A stretch of 6,276 nucleotides of DNA from an uncultured Ruminococcus sp. (GCA_900545125.1 UQXS01000143.1:1-6276), one strand, 5' to 3'. Positions 1-6,253 are shown, counted from the first letter of the stretch. Numbers and translations: made by a program. Notes: generated from the sequence alone by a model not told the origin.

Positions 1-7
1 ATATTTT

Positions 8-41
8 AACCCCGATTCTGCTTCCAGTTTCGGGGTTTTTT
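8..41 (+). terminator. Intrinsic terminator, best in plus orientation
   Basis: AACCCCGA (8-15) pairs with TCGGGGTT (30-37). An inner CTG/CAG helix with a CTTC loop stacks across a TT/TT internal loop. On the plus strand it ends in TTTTTT (36-41), a classical intrinsic terminator that would stop a plus-strand gene coming from left of the window. On the minus strand it is followed by TTAAAATAT, so it would be a poorer second terminator for the operon. Confidence 0.75.
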
Positions 42-50
42 GACAGACTG

Positions 51-72
51 AGCTCCCGAAATAACGGGAGCT
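51..72. terminator. Perfect stem-loop after the asparagine-synthetase-like gene
   Basis: AGCTCCCG (51-58) pairs perfectly with CGGGAGCT (65-72) around an AAATAA loop. It lies 9 nt past the stop codon of the minus-strand gene, where a terminator or RNA 3' end stabiliser is expected. On the minus strand it is preceded by A's and followed by CAGTCTGTC, so there is no U-tract. On the plus strand it is followed by TTATATTTC. It may protect the operon's 3' end, or work from both sides. Confidence 0.6.
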
Positions 73-81
73 TTATATTTC

Positions 82-1620
82 TTATTTTTTTACAAAATAC
101 TCTTCGTACCAAACAAGAAACGTATATATCGTCCAGATTTTGCGCCAATTATCTGAATTACCGTTTACATATTCTTGAAATATGGCGTTTATCTCATCAG
201 TATCAAAGAATTCTGCTGCCGATCTGCTGTTGAATTTTGCCTTTACATCGGCATTATAACGATCATCGGCAAGCCAGATTCTGATAGGTACTATAAATCC
301 AAGTTTTTTACGGAATGCAATTTCTTCAGGAAGAACTTTTGCAGCAGCTGTTCTGAATGCAACCTTATTCTGCTCATCATTCACCTTGAATCCGGATGGC
401 ATTCTTGATGCAATATCAAATATTCTTCTGTCCGTAAGAGGCATTCGTATCTCCAGTCCGGCAGCTGTGCTCATTTTGTCAACATTAAGATAGATATCGC
501 CTTCAAGCCATATTTGTATATCCACATCCGACATTTTTGACAAAGGATCAAGTCCCTCAGTTTCACTGTATATATCTTTAACAATGTTAATAGGAAGAAC
601 ATCCGGATCATAGTTCTTCAGAATACGCTGCTTCTCCTCTTCCTTCATAATGTTAGTATTACCTACATAGAAGTTTTTCAGATTTTCACCATAGCGTTCA
701 GCATTTCGGTACATATTGTATCCGCCAAAGAACTCATCTGCACCTTCACCTGAATAGCAGAGTTTTGTATGCTTTGCAGTTTCACGGCAGGCAATTGCAA
801 ATGCAATAGCTGAAGCATCTCCAAGCGGCTGTTCCATATTGTACATTACATACGGAACAATATCAAAATACTGCTCCGGAGTAATGAGGCAGCGATTATT
901 CTCACGTCCAAGCAGCTTTGCAGTCTCTGCTGCCAGACCGGACTCGTCAAAGCGCTCGTCGTCATAGCCGCAGGAATCACTGATCTTTGCATCGGACATA
1001 GCCAGTACATACGAGGAATCAACTCCTCCGGAAAGGAACGATTCTGCTGTCTCGTTATCTGTCTTTATCTCAGTGAAGATCTGCTTTACATTTGTATGGA
1101 TCTCATCTGCCCATTCATCAAGACCTTTTGAATTATCCGGATGAAATTCCGGTTTCCAATAGCGGTGTATTTCAATTTGTCCGTTGATAAATGACAGCCA
1201 GCATCCGGGCATAAGTTTTTTTACACCTTTGAAAAATGTTTCTTCTCCGGCAACGTAAGTCAGAGACATATAGATCTGGAGCATACTCCTGTTCAGTTCT
1301 TTTACAAAGCCTTCTTTTTCCATGATATTACGTATCATTGTACCGCACAGCAAACGTTTGTCGGTTGTTACATAGTAATAAAAAGGCTTAGTTCCGAAAT
1401 GATCCCTGATACAAAATGTTTCATTACAGGAATCATCATACAGACAAAAAGCAAACATTCCGTAAAGATGACTGCCTATTTCATGTCCCCATTTTTCATA
1501 ACCGCAGCAGATTATCTCGTTTTCTCTTTCTTCACGTGAAAGTTCCTTGCTGAGTCCGAGTTCTTCGCACAGACTGCGCCAGTTGACAATATGTCCTCTG
1601 TACTCTTTAATTTCAATCAT
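82..1620 (-). CDS. Asparagine-synthetase-like protein with truncated glutaminase domain
   Basis: The 512-residue protein resembles AsnB, which amidates aspartate using ATP and glutamine. The C-terminal synthetase domain looks intact: the PP-loop SGGVDSS (197-203) binds ATP pyrophosphate, followed by YSGEGADEFFGGY (289-301), KMSTAAGLEIRMPLTDRRIFD (382-402) and FRKKLGFIVP (436-445). The N-terminal glutaminase domain is incomplete. Alignment by eye to E. coli AsnB starts only at the NGEIYN region, read here as RGHIVN (8-13). The Cys1 nucleophile and Arg49 are absent, and Asn74, Glu76 and Asp98 appear as Arg8, His10 and Glu33. The later part of that domain (LYGMFAFCLYDD, then IRDHFGTKPFYYY) remains. 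The start is firm: a stop lies four codons upstream and a ribosome binding site fits. It may use free ammonia or another amine, or make a different amide or lactam as beta-lactam synthetases do. The substrate cannot be read from sequence, so no asnB symbol is given. Confidence 0.9.
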   Translation of the reverse strand: MIEIKEYRGHIVNWRSLCEELGLSKELSREERENEIICCGYEKWGHEIGSHLYGMFAFCLYDDSCNETFCIRDHFGTKPFYYYVTTDKRLLCGTMIRNIMEKEGFVKELNRSMLQIYMSLTYVAGEETFFKGVKKLMPGCWLSFINGQIEIHRYWKPEFHPDNSKGLDEWADEIHTNVKQIFTEIKTDNETAESFLSGGVDSSYVLAMSDAKISDSCGYDDERFDESGLAAETAKLLGRENNRCLITPEQYFDIVPYVMYNMEQPLGDASAIAFAIACRETAKHTKLCYSGEGADEFFGGYNMYRNAERYGENLKNFYVGNTNIMKEEEKQRILKNYDPDVLPINIVKDIYSETEGLDPLSKMSDVDIQIWLEGDIYLNVDKMSTAAGLEIRMPLTDRRIFDIASRMPSGFKVNDEQNKVAFRTAAAKVLPEEIAFRKKLGFIVPIRIWLADDRYNADVKAKFNSRSAAEFFDTDEINAIFQEYVNGNSDNWRKIWTIYTFLVWYEEYFVKK

Positions 1621-1625
1621 AAATA

Positions 1626-1631
1626 CACCTC
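1626..1631 (-). promoter_or_regulatory. Ribosome binding site overlapping the gpsA stop
   Basis: GAGGTG on the minus strand uses two bases of the gpsA TGA stop and lies 5 nt before the ATG at 1620. It shows that the short asparagine-synthetase-like protein has its own properly spaced start. It also suggests that translation of the two genes is coupled. Confidence 0.75.
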
Positions 1632-2622
1632 ATATTTCCTCATAGACCTGCGGACGGTTCATCAATGCGCTGAGAGCATGACGTACTTCTCCGCCGTTGA
1701 AAAGAACTTCGTTAAGCTGTTCAGTAATCGGCATCTCAACGCCCAGCCGTCTTGATAAATCATATGCGGCTTTGCAGCAAATATATCCCTCTACAGTGCC
1801 CACTCTGTTTACAGCTTCCTGCGGAGATATCCCCTGACCGATAAGTATTCCTGCACGTCGGTTTCTGCTGTGCATACTGGTGCAGGTGACTATCAGATCA
1901 CCTATTCCGGTAAGCCCGCTGAAAGTAGATTCATCAGCTCCGCACGCCTTTCCCAGACGGGCTATTTCGTGGATTCCTCTTGTCATAAGAGCAGCTTTTG
2001 TATTGTCTCCATAGCCGAGACCGTCACAGATGCCGGCACAGAGAGCAATTATATTTTTCAGCGCTCCGCCTATCTCACAGCCTTTTACATCGTCGTTCAG
2101 ATATATTCTCAGATAATTATTTCCGAATTCCTGCTGAACATATCGGGCAGCTTCAATATTATCGGATGCAGCAACAATAGTAGTAGGAATACATCTTGCA
2201 ACCTCTTCCGCATGGGAAGGCCCTGACAGAACTACAAGCTTGTCAGTAACGATCTCTTCGCTTATGACCTCGCTGAGCGTTTTCAGACTCCCCTCTTCAA
2301 GCCCTTTTCCGGTATTTACTATAACAGTATGCGAATCAATATAGGGAGCAGCTTCTCTTGCAACATTTCTGACAAAGGAAGACGGGATTCCAAAAACAAG
2401 AATATCGCATCCCCTGACGCATGAAATATCGCTGGTCATTGCAATACTTTCCGAGATAGAAACTCCCGGAAGCTTTTGTATATGTTCCCCGTGCATTCTG
2501 ATACTGTCTATTTCAGACTGAAATTTAGACCATACAGTAACATCGTGATTTCCGCAGTGTTCAGCCGAAACTGCAAGGCTCAAGCCAAAGCCGCCTGATC
2601 CGAGAATGACAACCTTTGCCAT
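1630..2622 (-). CDS. gpsA: NAD(P)-dependent glycerol-3-phosphate dehydrogenase
   Basis: GpsA is a cytoplasmic enzyme that reduces dihydroxyacetone phosphate to sn-glycerol 3-phosphate with NAD(P)H, supplying the phospholipid backbone used by PlsY. The 330 residues match the family's usual length. The N-terminal Rossmann fold starts with VVILGSGGFGLSLA (GxGxxG at 8-13). VNTGKGLEEG (102-111) carries the conserved Lys106 of the family's KGLE motif. LSGPSHAEEV (132-141) and EIGGALKNIIALCAGICDGLGYGDNTKAAL (183-212, probable catalytic Lys189) follow. The C-terminal helical domain has GLTGIGDLIVTC (236-247) and HSRNRRAG (251-258), which are substrate- and cofactor-binding motifs. AAGGTAGG 7 nt upstream supports the ATG. 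The TGA stop is 9 nt from the next gene and lies in the same reading frame as it. Confidence 0.97.
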   Translation of the reverse strand: MAKVVILGSGGFGLSLAVSAEHCGNHDVTVWSKFQSEIDSIRMHGEHIQKLPGVSISESIAMTSDISCVRGCDILVFGIPSSFVRNVAREAAPYIDSHTVIVNTGKGLEEGSLKTLSEVISEEIVTDKLVVLSGPSHAEEVARCIPTTIVAASDNIEAARYVQQEFGNNYLRIYLNDDVKGCEIGGALKNIIALCAGICDGLGYGDNTKAALMTRGIHEIARLGKACGADESTFSGLTGIGDLIVTCTSMHSRNRRAGILIGQGISPQEAVNRVGTVEGYICCKAAYDLSRRLGVEMPITEQLNEVLFNGGEVRHALSALMNRPQVYEEI

Positions 2623-2640
2623 AAAAATACCTACCTTGTA

Positions 2641-2649
2641 ATTATATCA
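2641..2649 (-). promoter_or_regulatory. Candidate extended -10 element before gpsA
   Basis: The 32-nt plsY-gpsA gap contains TGATATAAT on the minus strand, an exact match to the extended -10 consensus TGNTATAAT. No good -35 lies at the usual distance; the nearest TTGACA is 34 nt away. A transcript starting about 7 nt downstream would begin inside the gpsA ribosome binding site (AAGGTAGG, 2630-2637). It could therefore be a weak internal promoter or a chance match in AT-rich sequence. Confidence 0.3.
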
Positions 2650-2654
2650 GATTA

Positions 2655-3338
2655 TTAATTTTCTTTTGACATCCTGAGTCTGTCAAAGTAAAATTTGGAT
2701 TCTTTGCCGTTCATAAGACGAATAATGTTTGATCTGTGCATCCAGATGATAATAGCCGCCATGGGCAATGACAATATCATATAGAGAAAACTGCGTCCAA
2801 AGCTGTTTCCTGAAACTATCCATGACATAAGCAGCGTTGCCAGAGGGCAATATGCAGTACTTATGATCGAAGAAAGAGATACATATTTTGAAATAGCCAG
2901 CATAACAATGAATATCGCAAGAAGAGCAATGAATACCTTGAAATCAACGGCTATAAAGGAAGATGCACCTACGAGAACACCCTTTCCTCCCTTAAATCCA
3001 TAGTACAAAGGAAATACATGACCGATAATAGCAAAAAGACCTGCAATATATCCGATATAGTGAGTATCGTCTCCCGGATTCATTCCGGCATTGAGAAGAT
3101 CGCAGACACCTCTTGAAATTAGAACAGCGACTATTCCTTTGCAAACGTCCCCGAGAAGAGTAAGAAGAGCACAGGTGCTTCCTGCACATCTGTAAGTGTT
3201 CGTCAGACCTGCATTGCGGCTGCCCATATCACGGATATCTCGTCCCTGCATGAGCTTTACAACAATAATTGAGAAATTAAGGCTGCCAAGGAGATATCCC
3301 GAACCGGCAGCAAATATCAGTGCTAATAAAACTTTCAT
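2655..3338 (-). CDS. plsY: Glycerol-3-phosphate acyltransferase PlsY
   Basis: PlsY is an integral membrane enzyme that transfers an acyl chain from acyl-phosphate to sn-glycerol 3-phosphate, giving lysophosphatidic acid, the first committed step of phospholipid synthesis. The 227 residues are mostly hydrophobic, with membrane segments near 3-28, 53-80, 92-113, 122-150, 155-175 and 181-200. The three family motifs are present: GSLNFSIIVVKLMQGRDIRDMG followed by SRNAGLTNTYR (40-50), the glycine-rich GFKGGKG loop (114-120), and HRSNIIRLMNGKESKF (201-216). The residues expected to matter (Ser40, Asn42, Arg50, His201, Asn204, Glu213) are retained. Arg41 stands where the family more often has Gly. 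The gene overlaps der by 1 nt and lies 32 nt upstream of gpsA, whose product makes its substrate. The acyl-phosphate supplier PlsX is not in the window. Confidence 0.96.
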   Translation of the reverse strand: MKVLLALIFAAGSGYLLGSLNFSIIVVKLMQGRDIRDMGSRNAGLTNTYRCAGSTCALLTLLGDVCKGIVAVLISRGVCDLLNAGMNPGDDTHYIGYIAGLFAIIGHVFPLYYGFKGGKGVLVGASSFIAVDFKVFIALLAIFIVMLAISKYVSLSSIISTAYCPLATLLMSWIVSGNSFGRSFLYMILSLPMAAIIIWMHRSNIIRLMNGKESKFYFDRLRMSKEN

Positions 3339-4666
3339 TATTTATCATTACCTCCCCGCTCTCTCACAACGAAACGTACAGGAGTTCCCTCAAGTCCGAA
3401 GGTAGAGCGAATTTGATTTTCAATATATCTTCTGTAAGAAAAATGGAACAATTCCGCTTTGTTTACAAACGTAACGAACGTCGGCGGCTTGGTGGACGGC
3501 TGCGTCATATAGTAGATTTTCAGTCTTCGCCCTTTATCCGACGGCGGCTGCACTCTTGTTGTAGCGTATGCGAGAACATCATTGAGCATTCCTGTAGATA
3601 TCCTCATACTGTTCTGACTGTGAGTGTACTTTATAAGCTCATAAAGCTTACCTATACGCTGACCTGTTTTTGCCGATATGAATACAAACGGAACGTATGA
3701 CATAAAGCTGAAATCATTTTCCAGTTTTGTACGGAATTCCTGCATGGTCTTATCATTTTTTTCAATAAGATCCCATTTATTTACTGCCACCACGCAAGCC
3801 TTGCCCTGTTCGTGTGCATATCCGGCAACTTTTGAATCCTGTTCGGTAAATCCCTCCGATGCATCAAGCATTATAACGCACACATCTGCACGGTCGATAG
3901 CCATGTAAGCTCTCAGAACACTGTAATGTTCAATTTTTTCCGTAACTTTCGATTTCTTTCTGATTCCGGCGGTATCAATAAAAACGAACTTTCCGTACTC
4001 GTTTTCTATGACAGTATCTGTGGAATCACGGGTAGTTCCTGCGATATCTGAAACTATAACCCGTTCTTCACCGGCTATTTTGTTTATCAGCGAAGATTTT
4101 CCGGCATTTGGTTTTCCTATGACGGCTACACGGATATATTCCTCATCGTATTTTTCCTCCTGTGATTCGGGAAGATAATCGAATATTGCATCAAGCATAT
4201 CGCCTGTTCCGTGACCATGAACAGAAGAGATCGGGTAAGGATCTCCAAGACCAAGGTTATAGAATTCATACAGCTCCATAGGCGGTTCGCCGAGAGTATC
4301 GCATTTGTTTACGGCAAGAATGATAGGTTTACCGCTTTTCAGAAGCATCTGGGCGACAGTATAGTCATCGGCAGTCACGCCGCATCGTATATCTGTCACA
4401 AAGACGATAACATCTGCCTTTTCTACAGCGAGTTCCGACTGTCTCCGCATCTGTGAGAGAATGACATCATCGCTGTCCGGCTCGATTCCGCCTGTATCAA
4501 CGACCATGAATTCTCTGCCTCTCCATTCGCATTTTGAATAGATACGGTCACGGGTAACGCCGGGAGTATCTTCGACGATGGAAAGACGCTGACCTATCAG
4601 TTTGTTAAAAAGAGTGGATTTTCCTACGTTAGGACGACCTACCACTGCTACTATCGGTGTTGGCAT
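3338..4666 (-). CDS. der: Ribosome biogenesis GTPase Der (EngA)
   Basis: Der is an essential GTPase with two tandem GTP-binding domains that acts in assembly of the 50S subunit. Counting from the chosen start (442 residues), domain 1 has GRPNVGKST (10-18), the switch segment PGVTRDR, DTGGI (57-61) and NKCD (120-123). Domain 2 has GKPNAGKSS (184-192), DIAGTTRDS (207-215), DTAGI (231-235), NKWD (296-299) and SAKTG (331-335). The C-terminal KH-like domain runs from about 355 to 437 (KIYYMTQPSTKPPTFVTFVN, then RSTFGLEGTPVRFVVRER). All GTPase motifs look intact and the length is usual for the family. An alternative start at 4675 would add MFN, but its spacing to the ribosome binding site is wrong. 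The stop overlaps the plsY start by one base (TAATG), which suggests translational coupling. Confidence 0.97.
   Translation of the reverse strand: MPTPIVAVVGRPNVGKSTLFNKLIGQRLSIVEDTPGVTRDRIYSKCEWRGREFMVVDTGGIEPDSDDVILSQMRRQSELAVEKADVIVFVTDIRCGVTADDYTVAQMLLKSGKPIILAVNKCDTLGEPPMELYEFYNLGLGDPYPISSVHGHGTGDMLDAIFDYLPESQEEKYDEEYIRVAVIGKPNAGKSSLINKIAGEERVIVSDIAGTTRDSTDTVIENEYGKFVFIDTAGIRKKSKVTEKIEHYSVLRAYMAIDRADVCVIMLDASEGFTEQDSKVAGYAHEQGKACVVAVNKWDLIEKNDKTMQEFRTKLENDFSFMSYVPFVFISAKTGQRIGKLYELIKYTHSQNSMRISTGMLNDVLAYATTRVQPPSDKGRRLKIYYMTQPSTKPPTFVTFVNKAELFHFSYRRYIENQIRSTFGLEGTPVRFVVRERGGNDK
3350..3357 (-). promoter_or_regulatory. Ribosome binding site of plsY inside der
   Basis: GGGGAGGT on the minus strand lies in the last codons of der, 11 nt before the plsY ATG at 3338. 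The spacing is slightly long. An out-of-frame ATG follows the site closely, and the plsY frame has TAA, TGA and TAA codons just upstream, so no earlier plsY start is possible. Confidence 0.7.
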
Positions 4667-4675
4667 ATTGAACAT

Positions 4676-4682
4676 CTCCTTT
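4676..4682 (-). promoter_or_regulatory. Ribosome binding site that decides the der start
   Basis: The minus strand reads TAG-AAAGGAG-ATGTTCAAT-ATG. AAAGGAG abuts the first ATG (4675) with no spacer but sits 9 nt before the second ATG (4666). The second is therefore the likely start, giving a protein that begins MPTPIVAVVGRPNVGKS. The site directly follows the stop codon of the DUF512 gene. Confidence 0.75.
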
Positions 4683-5981
4683 CTATTTAAGTCCTAAAAT
4701 TGCATCCAGCAAATCAAATCCGTCGTTTTCGGCTGATGTGACCGGAACGCCAAGTTCCCTTGAAACATCGAAAACGGTAAGATCATCTAAAAATACATCT
4801 GAATCTTTTCTCAGCATTGCTGAAGATATGAGAAGCTCTTCGCCAAGCTCTTTGTCCCTGAGCTGAGCGATAAGATCCTGCGCAGTAATAAGCCCTGCAA
4901 CGGTTATACGTTCGCCGAAAAAGTCGTTGCGTATTGCGTAGACGGTACATTTCAACCCATTAAATCGTTTTTCGGCAGCTTCTGCAAGGGATCTTATTGT
5001 TCCGAAAGCAGAATATCCGGTAGCAATTGAAACATGACGCTTTCTGTTATCATATTCAGCGCAGTCAAGAGCATCTGTAAATTCATCTATAAGTGACCGA
5101 ACCATACCAACGCCGTTTTCATACTGCGGATAATCCTCATAATTTTCGGCAGATGGTATCTCTCGCTCTGCCATAAGATAGAACTCATCAGAGGGGAAAA
5201 CCGTTCTTGTACCGAATTTTTCAAGAAATTGAGACTGAAATTCCTCAATGATATCAATGGTTTCTCCTGCCGTTTCCTTCGTGAAAGGCGTAAGCGGATA
5301 AAGACCGTCCCTGAACTTCGACAATCCCACCGGAACGACAGCCATACTCGAAATATTTGGCATAAGCTCACCTAAATCACTTAGAGAACGTCTGAGTTCT
5401 GCTCCGTCATTAAGACCCGGACAGCAGACGATCTGGCAGTTCAGATTGATACCGTTTTCGGCAAGCTGGCGGATATAATCCAGTTTTTCTCCGGCAAAGC
5501 GATTATTCATCATTCTGACTCTGAGTTCCGGATTTGTTGTGTGAACCGATACGTTTATATTCAGCTTCATGCGGATTATACGGTCAATATCATTCTGATT
5601 CAGATTTGTAAGGGTAACATAGTTTCCCTGTAAAAATGAAAGCCGTGCATCATCGTCCTTGAAGTAAAGGGTATCCCTCATTCCCGGAGGCATCTGATCT
5701 ATAAAGCAGAATACGCATTTGTTGCGGCATGACTGCTTGCAGTCCATGAGAAAAGTCTCGAATTCAAGTCCGAGATCATCATATTCGCCCTTTTGGACTT
5801 TCAGGTGCATAACAGAAGAACTGCGCTGTATCTCAAGGTCAAGACTGCTTTCCGCAGCGTAAAACATATAATCAAGAACATCGCTGACAGGATGACCATT
5901 TATTTTAATGAGTATATCCCCTTTTGCCGCACCGCATTTATGTGCGGGTGAACCGGGAATCACACTATTGATCGTTACCAT
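4683..5981 (-). CDS. PDZ/radical-SAM/DUF512 protein of unknown function
   Basis: This 432-residue protein belongs to the DUF512 radical-SAM-like family, whose reaction is not known to me. Residues 1-60 form a PDZ-like domain (VIPGSPAHKCGAAKGD, then KINGHPVSDVLDY). Residues 85-92 read CRNKCVFC, the C-X3-C-X2-C pattern that binds a 4Fe-4S cluster and S-adenosylmethionine in radical-SAM enzymes; Cys81 is an extra nearby cysteine. Conserved blocks follow: GNYVTLTNL (~120), VSVHTTNPELR (~145), QIVCCPGLNDG (~183) and VVPVGLSKFRDGLYPLTPF (~215). The C-terminal DUF512 region carries FPSDEFY (~262), ENGVGMVRSLIDEF (~288), TGYSAFG (~321) and ITVAGLITAQD (~359). There is no signal peptide or membrane segment, so it is probably cytoplasmic. 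The start is supported by GGAG 8 nt before the ATG (5990-5993) and by the PDZ domain beginning at residue 1. Der follows after 16 nt, which suggests a translation or ribosome-related role; that is inference only. Confidence 0.93.
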   Translation of the reverse strand: MVTINSVIPGSPAHKCGAAKGDILIKINGHPVSDVLDYMFYAAESSLDLEIQRSSSVMHLKVQKGEYDDLGLEFETFLMDCKQSCRNKCVFCFIDQMPPGMRDTLYFKDDDARLSFLQGNYVTLTNLNQNDIDRIIRMKLNINVSVHTTNPELRVRMMNNRFAGEKLDYIRQLAENGINLNCQIVCCPGLNDGAELRRSLSDLGELMPNISSMAVVPVGLSKFRDGLYPLTPFTKETAGETIDIIEEFQSQFLEKFGTRTVFPSDEFYLMAEREIPSAENYEDYPQYENGVGMVRSLIDEFTDALDCAEYDNRKRHVSIATGYSAFGTIRSLAEAAEKRFNGLKCTVYAIRNDFFGERITVAGLITAQDLIAQLRDKELGEELLISSAMLRKDSDVFLDDLTVFDVSRELGVPVTSAENDGFDLLDAILGLK

Positions 5982-5998
5982 AGTAATTGCTCCATGTT

Positions 5999-6031
5999 AA
6001 AAAGGAGAGAAGGAATACTCCTCCTCTCCTT
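5999..6031 (-). terminator. Intrinsic terminator after rpmF
   Basis: On the minus strand AAGGAGAGGAGGA (6031-6019) pairs with TCCTTCTCTCCTT (6014-6002) around a GTAT loop. This makes a 13-bp stem with a single G-U wobble. The run TTTTT (6003-5999) covers the last two stem bases and three unpaired U's. It begins 22 nt past the rpmF stop and ends 17 nt before the DUF512 start. It should end most rpmF transcripts. Because no promoter fits between it and the next gene, it may act as a partial terminator that lowers expression of the genes downstream. Confidence 0.85.
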
Positions 6032-6053
6032 CTCATTGGTCGTGTAAAGCCTA

Positions 6054-6239
6054 TTATTCAGCGTCCATTTTAAGAACTTCAACGCCCTTATAGAAACCGC
6101 AGTTTTTGCAGACTCTGTGCGGAGCTTTAATTGCGCCGCAGTTATCACATCTGGACATAGCCGGAGCTTCCAGCTTCCAGACAGCAGAACGTCTCTTATC
6201 ACGTCTTGCCTTGGAAGTTTTTCTCTTTGGTACAGCCAT
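6054..6239 (-). CDS. rpmF: 50S ribosomal protein bL32
   Basis: This 61-residue protein is bL32, a small structural protein of the large ribosomal subunit. The N-terminus MAVPKRKTSKARRDKRRS is the typical basic bL32 start that contacts 23S rRNA. Cysteines 31, 34, 44 and 47 form a C-X2-C-X9-C-X2-C zinc ribbon, so this is the zinc-binding version and not a zinc-free paralogue. Its length is normal for Firmicutes. The start is fixed by a near-perfect AAGGAGGTG site 5 nt upstream of the ATG, which fits a highly translated gene. In many bacteria rpmF follows a DUF177/YceD gene. That gene would lie beyond the right edge of the window, and nothing of it can be confirmed here. Downstream, a strong terminator hairpin separates it from the DUF512 gene. 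Confidence 0.98.
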   Translation of the reverse strand: MAVPKRKTSKARRDKRRSAVWKLEAPAMSRCDNCGAIKAPHRVCKNCGFYKGVEVLKMDAE

Positions 6240-6244
6240 TATGG

Positions 6245-6253
6245 CACCTCCTT
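6245..6253 (-). promoter_or_regulatory. Strong ribosome binding site of rpmF
   Basis: The minus strand reads AAGGAGGTG, almost fully complementary to the 16S rRNA 3' end, with 5 nt (CCATA) before the rpmF ATG. This supports high translation and fixes the start. No promoter can be placed in the few bases left upstream of it. Confidence 0.9.

Noticed and set aside
38..49. TTTGACAGACT shared by the left end (39-49, plus) and the end of plsY (2677-2687, minus)
   Set aside because: An 11-base match between unrelated contexts (a terminator tail and coding sequence) has no shared structure and is probably chance.
1618..1632. Frameshift or assembly error cutting off the synthetase-like N-terminus
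   Set aside because: Directly upstream is the intact C-terminus of gpsA, not remnant glutaminase sequence, and a well-spaced ribosome binding site precedes the short start.
3320..3700. 126-codon plus-strand open frame opposite der and plsY
   Set aside because: It lies antisense to conserved der and plsY coding sequence, with no ribosome binding site or recognisable domain. The same holds for the plus-strand frames at 175-408, 1870-2226, 3678-3908 and 4211-4456.
5975..6202. 75-codon minus-strand open frame across rpmF and into the DUF512 start
   Set aside because: It is out of frame with rpmF and spans the terminator hairpin. It has no protein-like motif, while both overlapping genes are clearly real in their own frames.
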